A stretch of 64,000 nt of DNA from Methylocella tundrae (GCF_901905185.1 NZ_CABFMQ020000013.1:62001-126000), one strand, 5' to 3'. Shown: positions 17,622 to 26,820, counted from the stretch's first letter. A program made the numbers and translations. Notes: a model not told the origin generated them from the letters alone.

Positions 17622-18791
17622 ATGAAAAAAACACAGCTTCTCGCATCCACCGCCGCCGGCGCAATCCTCGGAGCGCTGGTCTTTGGCTCCGGCCCCGCTG
17701 TCTCGCAGATGGCGGTCGTCGACTGGCCAAGCATAGCAATCCAACAAGCCGTACAAGCCATCCAGAATACTATCAGCAGCACCTTGACGTCGATGTCCGG
17801 GATCCTCGGCGACGTAACGAACGGATCGATAACGACGCTGCTCGTGCAGGGATTTACGCAAAACGCCAATTACTCCAAAGCCCAGATCGACGCGGTGCAG
17901 CAGATCGCCGACGCGCACCTGCTCGCCAGCACGCGCGTCAACCGCGATTTCCGAAACGCCCAAATCCGGGACGAGCATACGGTCAACTCCAACCATTGCG
18001 CCGCTATCGACAATGGGCAGACCATCACCGTCGGCGCCGGGCAGTCCTATGTCGTCGCCAACTCCATCGAAAACGTCGCCGACCCGCGCGGCGAGGCCGA
18101 ACCAAATACGCCTGCCTACCTCGGACAGGCGCAGGCTGTGGCGGCGATCAGCCAGCTCCACCTCTCACGCTACTGTTCGCAAGCGGAAGCCTCGGCCGGG
18201 CTTTGCACCCTCTCACAGACGCCGAACGCCGACCAGCGCGCCACAAGCCTCTTCGGACCAGGCACCCTGAACGGACAGGCCGGCGTCAACGCCGCCAACG
18301 ACTTCGTCACCAATCTCACCCAGCCGATCGTCCCTGCCGCGCTGCGCGGCGAGCAGCTGACCTCGGAAATCGGCAGGGACGCAATGGCCCGGCGCCACGA
18401 ATATAACGCCCGCATGTCGCTCGCCCGCAGCGTCCTCGACTATGCAATCGGCGTTCAGGCGCCCTCCGTCCCGCTCACCGCCGCGCAGCAGCAGCAGATG
18501 ACCAACGAGGGCCTGACCCCCCTCACGACAGGCTCCTGGCTCCAGGCGATCATGCTCGACTCCAACCGGCGTTACAGCGACCTCAATTGGGCCGCACAAC
18601 TTCAAGCCATGCCGCCTGCCTCCGTCGAACGCGAAATCGCGCAAGAGCTCGCCGCCACGAACTATCTGCTGACGCAGCTCTATCGAGTCAATCTGATGAA
18701 CGCGAGCGCCAACGGCGCCCATCTCGCCGCAACCACCGAGCACATCTACCAGCCGACCGTCGAACTGCCGACGCCGAATATGTCCAATTGA
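17622..18791 (+). CDS. Exported protein of unknown function (TraW-like position)
   Basis: 389 residues from the ATG at MKKTQLLASTAAG, with a signal peptide ending near AVSQ. The mature part is mainly helical with NANYSKAQIDAVQQIADAH and several Gln-rich runs (TAAQQQQM); two cysteines lie near 125 and 186. The long in-frame extension before the ATG overlaps the preceding gene out of frame and is ignored. A similar set of exported proteins accompanies dotA in conjugative IncI-like plasmids of Hyphomicrobiales. I cannot assign a family with certainty. Confidence 0.65.
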   Translation: MKKTQLLASTAAGAILGALVFGSGPAVSQMAVVDWPSIAIQQAVQAIQNTISSTLTSMSGILGDVTNGSITTLLVQGFTQNANYSKAQIDAVQQIADAHLLASTRVNRDFRNAQIRDEHTVNSNHCAAIDNGQTITVGAGQSYVVANSIENVADPRGEAEPNTPAYLGQAQAVAAISQLHLSRYCSQAEASAGLCTLSQTPNADQRATSLFGPGTLNGQAGVNAANDFVTNLTQPIVPAALRGEQLTSEIGRDAMARRHEYNARMSLARSVLDYAIGVQAPSVPLTAAQQQQMTNEGLTPLTTGSWLQAIMLDSNRRYSDLNWAAQLQAMPPASVEREIAQELAATNYLLTQLYRVNLMNASANGAHLAATTEHIYQPTVELPTPNMSN

Positions 18792-18821
18792 CGCCAGTAA
18801 TATTGCAAGGATTTCATCACG

Positions 18822-20414
18822 ATGGCCGACGCTGACAATGACCGTTTGCAGACTGCCTCGCCGCCGGCGCCGCCGGCCGGACCAGACCCCCATCATCTAA
18901 CCAACCAAAACGCGGAGGCCGATCGCATCCTGTCCGACAGGATCGGGCTGACGGCGAAAATAGCGGCCGCGGCCGCCGAAGGAAAGACGCCGCGCCAGCT
19001 GCAGGACGAACTCGCCGACAGATTGAGTTTTCTTCCCGAGGATCAGCGCGCCGACTTCGTGGTCAATGTCCGCTCGACCCTCGGGTTCCCGTCAGAGGGC
19101 ACTGTAGAGATCAATCCGGATCTCGGCGCCGGAAGCGATGCGCGGACAGCCGAGGCTTCTCGACCTGCCCCCACTTCCGCCGGCGAAAGGGGCGCGCCCG
19201 CGCCCGTCGAAACCCCGGCTGACGCGGCGCGGGAGCCCGGTATTTCGCCGGCTGAACACATCGAGCAGCTCCAGGCCGAACTGCGCAACGGCGCCCTCCT
19301 GCCGGATGATGAGAGGGCCCAGATTCAGGGCGAACTTGATCTGGCGATCGCGGCCAATCAAAATCGCTCGCCGCCCGCCCGCACGGCCGAGGAGACCGCG
19401 CCCGATCGCGGCGGACCGGAGGATCGCCGATCCTCTCTGGTGGGGGGAGGGCGCCAGCCTTCGTCCCCAGAGCCTGATCGCGCGTCGGAGCAAGCGACAC
19501 GCCCGGTCGCCGCGTCTCCCCGCCCAATCGAAATACAACCGGCGCAGACCGCAGCCGCGCCCTCGAGCGCCGCTCCCGAGCCGACAGCGGCGCCCAAACT
19601 CGGGGCGGTCCCCACCGCCGCCCCTCCGGAAACACCTTCGGCGACTGACGAAAACGCCTCTCAATCTGGATCCCGCGCCACCGCCGCGGAGAAGCAGCGT
19701 GCCCGCGCCCCCTACGCTTTTTACGGGCCCGGCGCAGCTCTCGGCGGGCTGCTCGCCTCGTTACGCAGGCCCAAACCCGACGAGGACGTCAAAACCGACG
19801 CCCAACAAACTGAAGACGTGCGATCCGACAACCAGCAAGCCAATCTGGTCGCCAAATCCGCAAATTTCGAGGAAACCCGGATGAACCCGCGGCGGGACGC
19901 CGCTACGCTCGACGCCGTCAGAGAAACCGGCCAGCAGGCTTTGAAATCCCACAAGGTCCTGGAAAATCTCGAAATGGCGCAGGTCCTTAACAGGATCAAC
20001 GACGCGGCAAAACTCGTCAGCATGAACGAAGTTCTCGCCGAGATGAGACCCGGCGGCAAATATGCGAATCTACGCGAAGAGTTTACGACCGCTCTAAAAG
20101 ACTCAGATAGCCGCAATGCCTACGATAAAGCCACCGGCGATCTCGAAATCTATGCCGATCAAAGAGCCGAAATCAGCGAAATCCTGAAGGCGCGGCCGGA
20201 AGCGCGCAAACCCTTCGACGATCTCGACGGTGAAATCGCGAAGAAGTTTCTCTCCCTGCCGGGCAAAAACGACGGAAACAGCGCGATCGACGAAGCCGCC
20301 GACAAGGTCAAAGAAGTCCTCGAAAAAGCCATCAACGCTGTTCGCGCCGCCCTCGGCCGCGCCAGCCAAACGGCGACCGCGCGCCTTTCGCCCGGCCCAG
20401 GCGCCCGACCTTGA
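18822..20414 (+). CDS. Large Pro/Ala-rich cytoplasmic protein, unknown function
   Basis: 530 residues without signal peptide. The first 90 residues are helical (ILSDRIGLTAKIAAAAAEGKTPRQLQDELADRLSFLP), the middle (95-330) is a low-complexity Pro/Ala/Glu/Arg linker, and the last 190 form a folded helical domain (ANLVAKSANFEETRMN onward). It lies between an exported protein and dotA in one operon. The build, a disordered middle between two helical ends, could suit a substrate-side or effector-like protein, but no known domain is seen. Confidence 0.6.
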   Translation: MADADNDRLQTASPPAPPAGPDPHHLTNQNAEADRILSDRIGLTAKIAAAAAEGKTPRQLQDELADRLSFLPEDQRADFVVNVRSTLGFPSEGTVEINPDLGAGSDARTAEASRPAPTSAGERGAPAPVETPADAAREPGISPAEHIEQLQAELRNGALLPDDERAQIQGELDLAIAANQNRSPPARTAEETAPDRGGPEDRRSSLVGGGRQPSSPEPDRASEQATRPVAASPRPIEIQPAQTAAAPSSAAPEPTAAPKLGAVPTAAPPETPSATDENASQSGSRATAAEKQRARAPYAFYGPGAALGGLLASLRRPKPDEDVKTDAQQTEDVRSDNQQANLVAKSANFEETRMNPRRDAATLDAVRETGQQALKSHKVLENLEMAQVLNRINDAAKLVSMNEVLAEMRPGGKYANLREEFTTALKDSDSRNAYDKATGDLEIYADQRAEISEILKARPEARKPFDDLDGEIAKKFLSLPGKNDGNSAIDEAADKVKEVLEKAINAVRAALGRASQTATARLSPGPGARP

Positions 20415-20534
20415 GAGACGAAACGCCCAGCGTTGCACTCAGCGCTTAAAGGCCGCCACGAGCAACCTTTAAGCCGCCTCTCATTCGCGCCAGTGCATGC
20501 CATCCTCGACGAATACAAATTCCGCGAGGATGCC

Positions 20535-22898
20535 ATGACGCGCCTTCTTCTCCCTCTTTCCGCCCTGATCCTTTTCGCCATCACGGGCGACGCGCTGGCG
20601 CAGGTCGCCGGCGACACAGGCTTCAATCTCAGCTGGGCCGCGCTCGATCCCGGCAATGACTGGGCCTGGCAGATGATCCAGAGCGTCTTCCCGGTCAACG
20701 GAACCCCGCCGACAAATACCGGAACCGCCGCCACTGTCGTCGGCCAGATCGTCGGCCAGCTCACCGGTTTCGTCATGGCCATCGCCATGACCTACGTCTG
20801 CTACACGACGATCATCAACATCCATCGCGTCTCCGAAACCTCCCAGATTCTGACGAACGGCATGTCGTCGCTATTCCTCGTGCGCCTCGGCTTCGCCGGC
20901 GTCATGATGTTCCCCCTCGCCTCCGGCTTCTCGACCGGCCAGGCCGCCGTTGTCCAGGCGGCCAAATGGGGCATCGGCATGGCGACCGCCGTCTACGCCA
21001 ATGCGGTCCAGGCGATCGGCCCCGACGCCATGGTGATCGCGACGCCGCAAATCCCGGGCACCAGCACCACCGTCCTCAATCTCATGCAGGACGAATTGTG
21101 CATGGCGCTGATCAATCAGGCCGCGGGCTCGACCCTCGTTCCCGCCCCGACCGCCACCACTGTCACCACATCCAATGGCGGCTCCATCACCTACGCCTAT
21201 TCCCTGGCGCCCGGCAACGGAACCGGAACCTCCACCTGCGGCACGATCACGATCGCCGAGCCCCTGAACAGCGGCGCCAATCTCGCCGGCGTCTCGATCG
21301 ACATGAGCGCCCAGCAGCAGCAAATCCTGCAGAACATCCTGACCGCGATCCGCCCGAGCATCCAGACCATCGCAGCCAACTATTGGCAAAGCAAAAACGA
21401 AACGGCCCTCAGTCCCTTGCAGTCGCTGTACACGAGCACGACGCAAAGCTACACGCAGCAGTTGACCGCCGACGCCACCAATATCACGGCCTCTCTCCGC
21501 GCCGCGCTGCAGTCCTCGCAAAACGCGCGCGACGGCAGCGTCGGTCTCCTTCAAAATGAAAATCAGCTCTCCGCGCTCGGCTGGACCTCCGCCGCCGCCT
21601 ATTATCTCGAATTCGCCCGGCTCAACGGCTTGACTTTGTCGCTTCTGAGCGGAACGCCCGTCGTCAATATGCCGAGCTGGGAAGGTCTCTCGCCTTCGCT
21701 CAAATCCGACATCGCGCCGCTGTTCACGGCGTCGACCTCGCTCCTCGCCAAGCTGAGAAGCTACGCGCAAACGACGGACGGGCTGCAGACCCCCGCGGCC
21801 AACGCCGACACCGCGACCATCCAGAATAATTCCGCCGCCGGGTCGAGCACCATCGAGCAAATCTTCCGCGCCCTCAACTTCACGCCGGCGCTGCTCTCTG
21901 CCATCGTCGGCATGATCACGCCGACGGGCAACCAGTGGAGCGACCCGTTCGGCGGTCTCGTCGCCCTCGGCAACGAACTGATTCTCGTCGCCATGACGGC
22001 GCTGGGCCTTGCCGCCGTCGCCTCCTCCACCACCGGCACGGCCGCCGCCGCCGCATTCAATCTTCTCACCCTCAATTGGGGCGCCGCGGCGCTGACCGTC
22101 GCCGCAAACGCTATTATGCAATTCGTCGGGCCGCTGGTCTTCACCGCGGCTCTGGCGCTGCTCATCCCTGGCCTCACGATCGCCTTCGTCCTGCCGATGA
22201 TCCCCTGGGTTATGTGGATCGCAGGCGTCGCCGGCTATCTGATCCTCGTCTGCGAGGCCGTGGTCGCCGTCCCGCTCTGGATGCTCGCCCATATGACGTT
22301 CGAGGGCGAAGGGCTCCACGGCCGCGGCCTCGCGGGCTACGAATTGATTTTCAACGTCCTGTTTCGGCCGACCCTCATGCTGCTGGGGCTTTTCCTCGGT
22401 TATTTCGTCTTCACCTCGATGTCATGGCTGATCCGCATGAGCTTCGGCATCGCCGCCGGCTTCGTCCTCGGCAACGGCTGGCTGGTCACGAACTGGCTGG
22501 GACTATTTGTCCTACTCGCCATTTTCGTGCTGACCCATGTCATCTCGGCCCTGATGTCTTTCCAGCTGATTTCGCTGATCCCGCATCATCTGCCCAAGCT
22601 CATCGGCTTCTCCTCGGCCAATCGCGTCGATATGGATCAATTCCAGCGCGACGCCGCTTACATCGGAACGGGCGATGCCCTGGCAACGATTAATAGAGGA
22701 GTCACCCCCAAACAATTAAGCCAAGCGGGACAATCCGGCCAAAATCAGCTAGGATATTCAGGGCAAAAGCTTCTCGGCAATCCTTCCGGCGGGACCTCAT
22801 CCACCAGCGGAACGACGAGCAGCCAAACAGGACATATGGACACGACGCTTCAGGCAACGACGGGCGTATCCGGCTCCGCGCCAGCTCAGGAGGGGTGA
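20535..22898 (+). CDS. dotA: DotA/TraY-type polytopic membrane protein
   Basis: 787 residues from the ATG at MTRLLLPLSALILF, with a cleavable signal and then many spans: about 80-100, 120-140 and a dense cluster at 470-700 (for example LVFTAALALLIPGLTIAFVLPMIPWVMWIAGVAGYLIL). The large periplasmic loop between (about 170-460) and the CEAVVAVPLWMLAHMTFEGEGLHG segment are typical of the DotA/TraY family (Legionella DotA 1048, IncI TraY about 745). The protein is essential in type IVB transfer and in IncI plasmids is the target of entry exclusion. The C-terminal tail is Gly/Ser/Thr-rich and disordered. Confidence 0.88.
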   Translation: MTRLLLPLSALILFAITGDALAQVAGDTGFNLSWAALDPGNDWAWQMIQSVFPVNGTPPTNTGTAATVVGQIVGQLTGFVMAIAMTYVCYTTIINIHRVSETSQILTNGMSSLFLVRLGFAGVMMFPLASGFSTGQAAVVQAAKWGIGMATAVYANAVQAIGPDAMVIATPQIPGTSTTVLNLMQDELCMALINQAAGSTLVPAPTATTVTTSNGGSITYAYSLAPGNGTGTSTCGTITIAEPLNSGANLAGVSIDMSAQQQQILQNILTAIRPSIQTIAANYWQSKNETALSPLQSLYTSTTQSYTQQLTADATNITASLRAALQSSQNARDGSVGLLQNENQLSALGWTSAAAYYLEFARLNGLTLSLLSGTPVVNMPSWEGLSPSLKSDIAPLFTASTSLLAKLRSYAQTTDGLQTPAANADTATIQNNSAAGSSTIEQIFRALNFTPALLSAIVGMITPTGNQWSDPFGGLVALGNELILVAMTALGLAAVASSTTGTAAAAAFNLLTLNWGAAALTVAANAIMQFVGPLVFTAALALLIPGLTIAFVLPMIPWVMWIAGVAGYLILVCEAVVAVPLWMLAHMTFEGEGLHGRGLAGYELIFNVLFRPTLMLLGLFLGYFVFTSMSWLIRMSFGIAAGFVLGNGWLVTNWLGLFVLLAIFVLTHVISALMSFQLISLIPHHLPKLIGFSSANRVDMDQFQRDAAYIGTGDALATINRGVTPKQLSQAGQSGQNQLGYSGQKLLGNPSGGTSSTSGTTSSQTGHMDTTLQATTGVSGSAPAQEG

Positions 22899-22902
22899 AA
22901 TC

Positions 22903-23463
22903 ATGTTGGGCGCGAGCTCAAGCAATTTGGTTTGGTACAAACTCGGACAATGGGCGGAAGAAAGAGCGCGGCTCAATCAAAGAGCTACGGATCTCGTTTT
23001 CGGACGTCGCACCGTCCAGGTTGACCAGTCCTATATCGACAGCCTCCATGCAGCGGCGCAGCAAGCGGGAGAAGCCGCGGACCATAATTACGCGGCGGGC
23101 GTGAGTTGGCGCAAAACCTCCCAGCGCCTCGACGCCGAACTCGATGAGGCGAAGATGCTGCTCGCCGACCGCGAAGCGGTAATCCGGCAGTGCGACCATA
23201 CCATCGCGCAGTTGAGAGATAGCCTTTCTCAGGAGCGCAAGGCTCATACCAAAGACCGCGGCAATCTTTACAGCCTCCTCGGCACGCTACAAATCTTGCG
23301 CGAAGCTGAAAAAGCAGGCAAGGCGGAATGGCCCGAGTTTCAGGAGCTCAAGCGCCTCGCCGACAAGGAAGCTGAGAGCATGTCGCGGGGAGAGCGGTTC
23401 CCCGGTTACTCCGGCGAGCAATATCAGCGCTACCGCTACCTGGTGAAAGCGCTCTCCGCCTAG
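22903..23463 (+). CDS. Coiled-coil protein downstream of dotA
   Basis: 186 residues, start fixed by AGGAGGGG just upstream and only 4 bp after dotA. Residues about 75-130 form a coiled coil (RLDAELDEAKMLLADREAVIRQCDHTIAQLRDS). No signal or membrane segment. Function unknown; tight spacing suggests it works with DotA or is made in step with it. Entry-exclusion proteins lie beside TraY in IncI plasmids, but no similarity to ExcA is seen. Confidence 0.65.
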   Translation: MLGASSSNLVWYKLGQWAEERARLNQRATDLVFGRRTVQVDQSYIDSLHAAAQQAGEAADHNYAAGVSWRKTSQRLDAELDEAKMLLADREAVIRQCDHTIAQLRDSLSQERKAHTKDRGNLYSLLGTLQILREAEKAGKAEWPEFQELKRLADKEAESMSRGERFPGYSGEQYQRYRYLVKALSA

Positions 23464-23529
23464 GCGCGCCAAAGCAACATCGCATTCGCGCCCGCCTCAA
23501 ACATGATGGACTTCGCAAAGGAGCCCATC

Positions 23530-23841
23530 ATGAACCTCTTCCACACCCTCCCATTGATCGCCTGCGCGGGCATCCTCGCCGGCTGCGCCTCGCCGAACGT
23601 CCGGGCCGCCAACAGCTACAACGCACCTGCGCCGCCACCGATCAAAAGTTTCTATTATGGCCCCCATGCCGACTATGGCTCATCCAACGCCACATGGACG
23701 CCCCCGGTCTATGACCGCCAGGGAACAATCGTGAAGCCGGACGAGCCGTCGACCGGCGCCGACCGCCCCGATTACGAGCACGCCCCCTGGGCGACCGGGG
23801 CAAGCGGCGGTAGCGCGATCGCCCCTCCGGGCACGTTTTGA
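23530..23841 (+). CDS. Small predicted lipoprotein, end of dotA operon
   Basis: 103 residues from the ATG after AAAGGAG. The signal ends in the lipobox LAGC (about residues 17-20), so the protein should be lipid-anchored. The mature part is Pro/Tyr-rich and probably extended (NSYNAPAPPPIKSFYYGPHADYG). No family recognised. It may be an outer-membrane accessory lipoprotein of the transfer system. Confidence 0.65.
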   Translation: MNLFHTLPLIACAGILAGCASPNVRAANSYNAPAPPPIKSFYYGPHADYGSSNATWTPPVYDRQGTIVKPDEPSTGADRPDYEHAPWATGASGGSAIAPPGTF

Positions 23842-23869
23842 CGCCTCGCCCAAGCTCATGAAAAAAGGT

Positions 23870-24170
23870 GTCGGTTGCCAAATAAGATGCGAATCCGCCA
23901 CTATAAATGCGAGTGACGAAAGGCTGGTTTGCCACCTATCGTGCGACTGGCCTGAAAATCATCAGGGCTTTGACCGGTTTATAGGAGAGCGATGCCCGTC
24001 CGAACGCTGGCACGCAACCTTTGCCCAATTTGGCGCGCACTCGCATTTTATCTCGCAAAGTTGGCGCGTCGTCGCATTTCTTCTGGCGAAGCCAACCAAG
24101 GTATCTGGCGGACCAAAAGCAAACTCGAAACAAATCAACGAAGCCAGTCTCACGATATCTGGCAACCGAC
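23870..24170. repeat. Inverted-repeat-bounded intergenic block with four copies of a short motif
   Basis: The block starts with GTCGGTTGCCA (23870-23880) and ends with its exact complement TGGCAACCGAC (24160-24170); with the next bases the match is about 14 of 15. Two more degenerate copies of the motif (TGGCRRACC preceded by GATA/TATC) occur near 23929 (inverted) and 24102 (direct). Inside are two direct repeats of the form TTGGCGCG-N3-TCGCATTT at 24030-24048 and 24061-24079, and an inverted decamer (AAATGCGAGT at 23905, ACTCGCATTT at 24039). No credible gene is present. It may be a MITE or a regulatory/replication repeat block. Confidence 0.55.
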
Positions 24171-24171
24171 A

Positions 24172-24202
24172 AAAGGCGGCGCCTCCGGAGAGCGCCGCCT
24201 TT
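24172..24202. terminator. Bidirectional intrinsic terminator
   Basis: An 11-bp perfect stem (AAAGGCGGCGC / GCGCCGCCTTT) with a short loop, followed by TTCCTTTTCC on the plus strand and preceded by A residues. It lies between the end of the dotA operon and the convergent end of the TraX-like gene, so it can serve both. Confidence 0.8.
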
Positions 24203-24225
24203 CCTTTTCCTCGAAGCGGGGAAAT

Positions 24226-24792
24226 TTATCTCGGCCAGAACGGCTCCCGCGTCCGCAAATATTCGGCCGCCGTCGCAAGCCGCCGGGTTCTCATCTGATA
24301 GTTTTCCAGGGCATTCTTAAAGGCGAATAGAAAGAATGCCGCGCAGACCGGCGCAAACTCCAACGCGACAACAGCTGACGCGTCGCTCCATTGCGCCCCC
24401 GCCAATCTGTACGCCCAGCCCGCGAAGGCGAGCCAGCCGAGCGCGAACGAAATGTACGCAAGGCGCGCCGTTGCGCGCCGCCGCTGCTCCAGCAAGACCT
24501 CGAGCCGGCTTACCGAAATGCCCTGAAAAAACGCCGTCGCCGCCAGATCGAACGACCGGTCGTCCTCAATCTCGATGCCGCCACGGCGGCCCGGCCGCCG
24601 CTTCACCGTCTCGAACAAATTGCGGATCAGCGCCGCGTTCCGGCCGATCTCCGCCCGCGGAAGGAGCCGCAGCGGCGCGCTCACCAGCCATACTGTTCCG
24701 CCCCAGAGATTGCCGACGAGGCCTTTCTTTTTCCGGGCCGGCGCGGACGCCTCGGCCGGTCCATCTTTCTGTTTATCGCTCAGCGGCGGCAT
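24226..24792 (-). CDS. TraX-like (IncI type) membrane protein
   Basis: 188 residues from the ATG that follows GGAGGGGTCCC. A basic, proline-rich N-terminus is followed by a helical part and two closely spaced membrane spans (about 112-132 and 140-158), then a YQMRTRRLATAAEYLRTREPFWPR tail. Length, topology and the end motif resemble TraX of IncI plasmids, which lies next to traY. The gene overlaps the upstream DsbG-like gene by 20 bp, so the two are coupled. The family name is my best reading rather than certain. Confidence 0.6.
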   Translation of the reverse strand: MPPLSDKQKDGPAEASAPARKKKGLVGNLWGGTVWLVSAPLRLLPRAEIGRNAALIRNLFETVKRRPGRRGGIEIEDDRSFDLAATAFFQGISVSRLEVLLEQRRRATARLAYISFALGWLAFAGWAYRLAGAQWSDASAVVALEFAPVCAAFFLFAFKNALENYQMRTRRLATAAEYLRTREPFWPR

Positions 24793-25882
24793 GGGACCCC
24801 TCCGCAATTGACGCGATAAGGTCTTTCCAATCGGAAGGCAGCCCGTCCGCCCGCCCCTCCGACCCGTCAGACTTCCGCCAGATCATTGTGGGAGTTCCCC
24901 GCAGGCCGATCGATTGCGCCGCGCCCATGTTCGTCCGGAGCCTGGCGGCGGCTTCGGTGGTCCCGAGAGACCGAAAGTCTTGATGCTCCCACGCCGTCGC
25001 CATCTCGCCGGAGGCTTTGCTCAAAAGGGCCAACGCCGCCGGCGTGCTTTGCCCTTGATCTTCATAATCCAGCACCGACACCGGAATTATCGCCAGTTGA
25101 ACGCGATGCTGCTCCACAAACGGCTTCAGATCCTGCAATACTCTCACCGAATAAGAGCAGAGCGGATCGACGAAGAGCCACAGCCGCGCCGCGCCGTCGT
25201 CTCCCAATGTCCCGAACGATGTCTCCTGGACCGTTTCAAGCGCCGAGTGGCTGGCGCCCTCCGCCGAAGCGGCGCCCGCATCCTTGCCGATGACCGCCGT
25301 CGGCGCGACCCCCTCGATCCCTGCGACCTGCTCGCGCGTGAGGTTCTTTCCAGTCGCATCCCACATGACGCCGGCCATCGTCGCCTGGCCATCCGGCGTC
25401 GCGTAGAGCACTTGAAACTCCTGCCCGTTTCGCAAGAAGATCCCGCGCAGGCCGTGCGCCTCCCCGAGCTCCGTCACCTGACTGCCGGCGACGGACAGCA
25501 ACTTCGATATCGACAGATCCAGTTGCGGACCCGAGATCGCGGCTTCTCCATCCGGGGCGATCTGCAACACCATGAATTGCTCGCCCCGGCGCGCGCTGAT
25601 GCTGCGCAACCCGTGCGCGGATCCAAGATCGAGAATGTTGGCCCCCGAACCGGCGATGTGCTTCAGAATGGAAATCTTGTCGAGATCCGCCGGCGCTGTG
25701 AGAACGCCAGCGCCTTCCGTCTCTCCGACTGCAGGAGCCTTCGGCGCCGCCGCGCCCTCATCCGCAACCTTGATAAACTGCGGCGCGATCTTCACCGCAC
25801 AGCGGGGAGCCTCGCCGGCAACGGCCGGGGCGAAAATGCCGAGCACGCCTGCGATCGCCGCGAAAGAAACCATATTGCGCAT
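24773..25882 (-). CDS. DsbG/TrbB-like periplasmic thioredoxin-fold protein with CxxS site
   Basis: About 369 residues from the ATG at MRNMVSFAA, with a signal peptide ending near AVAG. Two DsbC/DsbG-like N-terminal repeats are seen at about 68-115 and 120-168, each with LG-x-AHGLR-x-I and a PDGxA stretch. The C-terminal thioredoxin fold begins near residue 215. The active site reads FVDPLCSYSVRVL, that is CSYS in place of CxxC, and the cis-Pro motif RGTPTMIW is kept. IncI plasmids carry a related trbB. Loss of the second cysteine argues against full isomerase/oxidase cycling and for a chaperone-like or mixed-disulfide role, which is inference. Confidence 0.72.
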   Translation of the reverse strand: MRNMVSFAAIAGVLGIFAPAVAGEAPRCAVKIAPQFIKVADEGAAAPKAPAVGETEGAGVLTAPADLDKISILKHIAGSGANILDLGSAHGLRSISARRGEQFMVLQIAPDGEAAISGPQLDLSISKLLSVAGSQVTELGEAHGLRGIFLRNGQEFQVLYATPDGQATMAGVMWDATGKNLTREQVAGIEGVAPTAVIGKDAGAASAEGASHSALETVQETSFGTLGDDGAARLWLFVDPLCSYSVRVLQDLKPFVEQHRVQLAIIPVSVLDYEDQGQSTPAALALLSKASGEMATAWEHQDFRSLGTTEAAARLRTNMGAAQSIGLRGTPTMIWRKSDGSEGRADGLPSDWKDLIASIAEGSHAAAER

Positions 25883-25989
25883 TAATGAAACCTCCTCTTG
25901 CCTATCCCGACAGGCTACAGAGGCTCCGCGCGAATGAAGAACCGCCTTCGTTCTCACCCAACCGAAACAGTAATCGATCGGCCACGCCC

Positions 25990-26820
25990 TCAGAATTGCG
26001 ATTCCTCAACTCCGACGCCAGACCCAGTTCTCCTTAAACCGGAGCATCCGTAGTCGTTCGCGGTCGCCGCCAAAAGCCGCTTACAATCCTCAAATACAGA
26101 TTTCAAAAGACGTCTCAAAGTTTGTAATGCGCCTTCAAATTGTAAGCAGACCGCCATAACCCGTCGTTTTGCGATTAGCCCTTCCCAACTTCCGGCAGAT
26201 ACACAGGATATTTCTCCAACCACACCTTCCAACGCCGCCATTTGCATCGCCACGATGACGTCGAGATCTCTTGCAGCTCCCATCGTCGCGCTCGCTTCAT
26301 ACGCTTCAACCCGCTCGCATATCTCTAACATCATGGACCACGCCAGCCAAAACCGCTCGCACATCTCCAAAAGGGGCCAGTCATAAAGAGAGCTCGAAGA
26401 CATGATTGACCGCGACATCCCCCCCTGAATTGTGTTTCCAACAAACCTCGTCTGCACGCAATTTGCGTTCAACCTGTCGACGTCGTCAAAAAATGACGTC
26501 AATAGCACCAGCAAACAAGTTTCTGTACACCCTTCCAGACCTAATGCTCCCTCTACGATCTCCTTCTTCGAAGCAAAAGCAATGCGGCTGACAGCGGGCG
26601 TCTCCGCGATAGCATGGCAAACGCGCATGTAATCGAGCCAAAGCGCAGGCAGATGCTCAAGGTCGCCGGTAGCCCCAACTTGAGTTGCGGCAATGTTACT
26701 TTCCTGCTCAACTCTAATCTGGTTCCACTGTCTCCAGAAACAATTGAACAACGTAAACAACTCCGCCTCTCCGCCCGCTTCCAGGCGCGATTCGATCGCG
26801 GCATCCTCCCCACCAACCAT
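25990..26820 (-). CDS. Hypothetical protein
   Basis: 276 residues from an ATG seven bases after AGGAGG, which decides the start against in-frame candidates further upstream. Mostly helical, with several cysteines and repeated Met/Ser runs; no signal or clear membrane span. No known family recognised. Base composition is lower in GC than that of the dot genes, suggesting a separate origin. It is preceded by about 550 bp without genes that contain two dyads next to the luxR stop, so it could be a target of that regulator. Confidence 0.5.
   Translation of the reverse strand: MVGGEDAAIESRLEAGGEAELFTLFNCFWRQWNQIRVEQESNIAATQVGATGDLEHLPALWLDYMRVCHAIAETPAVSRIAFASKKEIVEGALGLEGCTETCLLVLLTSFFDDVDRLNANCVQTRFVGNTIQGGMSRSIMSSSSLYDWPLLEMCERFWLAWSMMLEICERVEAYEASATMGAARDLDVIVAMQMAALEGVVGEISCVSAGSWEGLIAKRRVMAVCLQFEGALQTLRRLLKSVFEDCKRLLAATANDYGCSGLRRTGSGVGVEESQF

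Noticed and set aside
20871..22319. 482-codon minus-strand frame
   Set aside because: Antisense to dotA.
24030..24079. CRISPR-like repeats
   Set aside because: Only two copies, 31 bp apart, with too short spacers and no cas genes.
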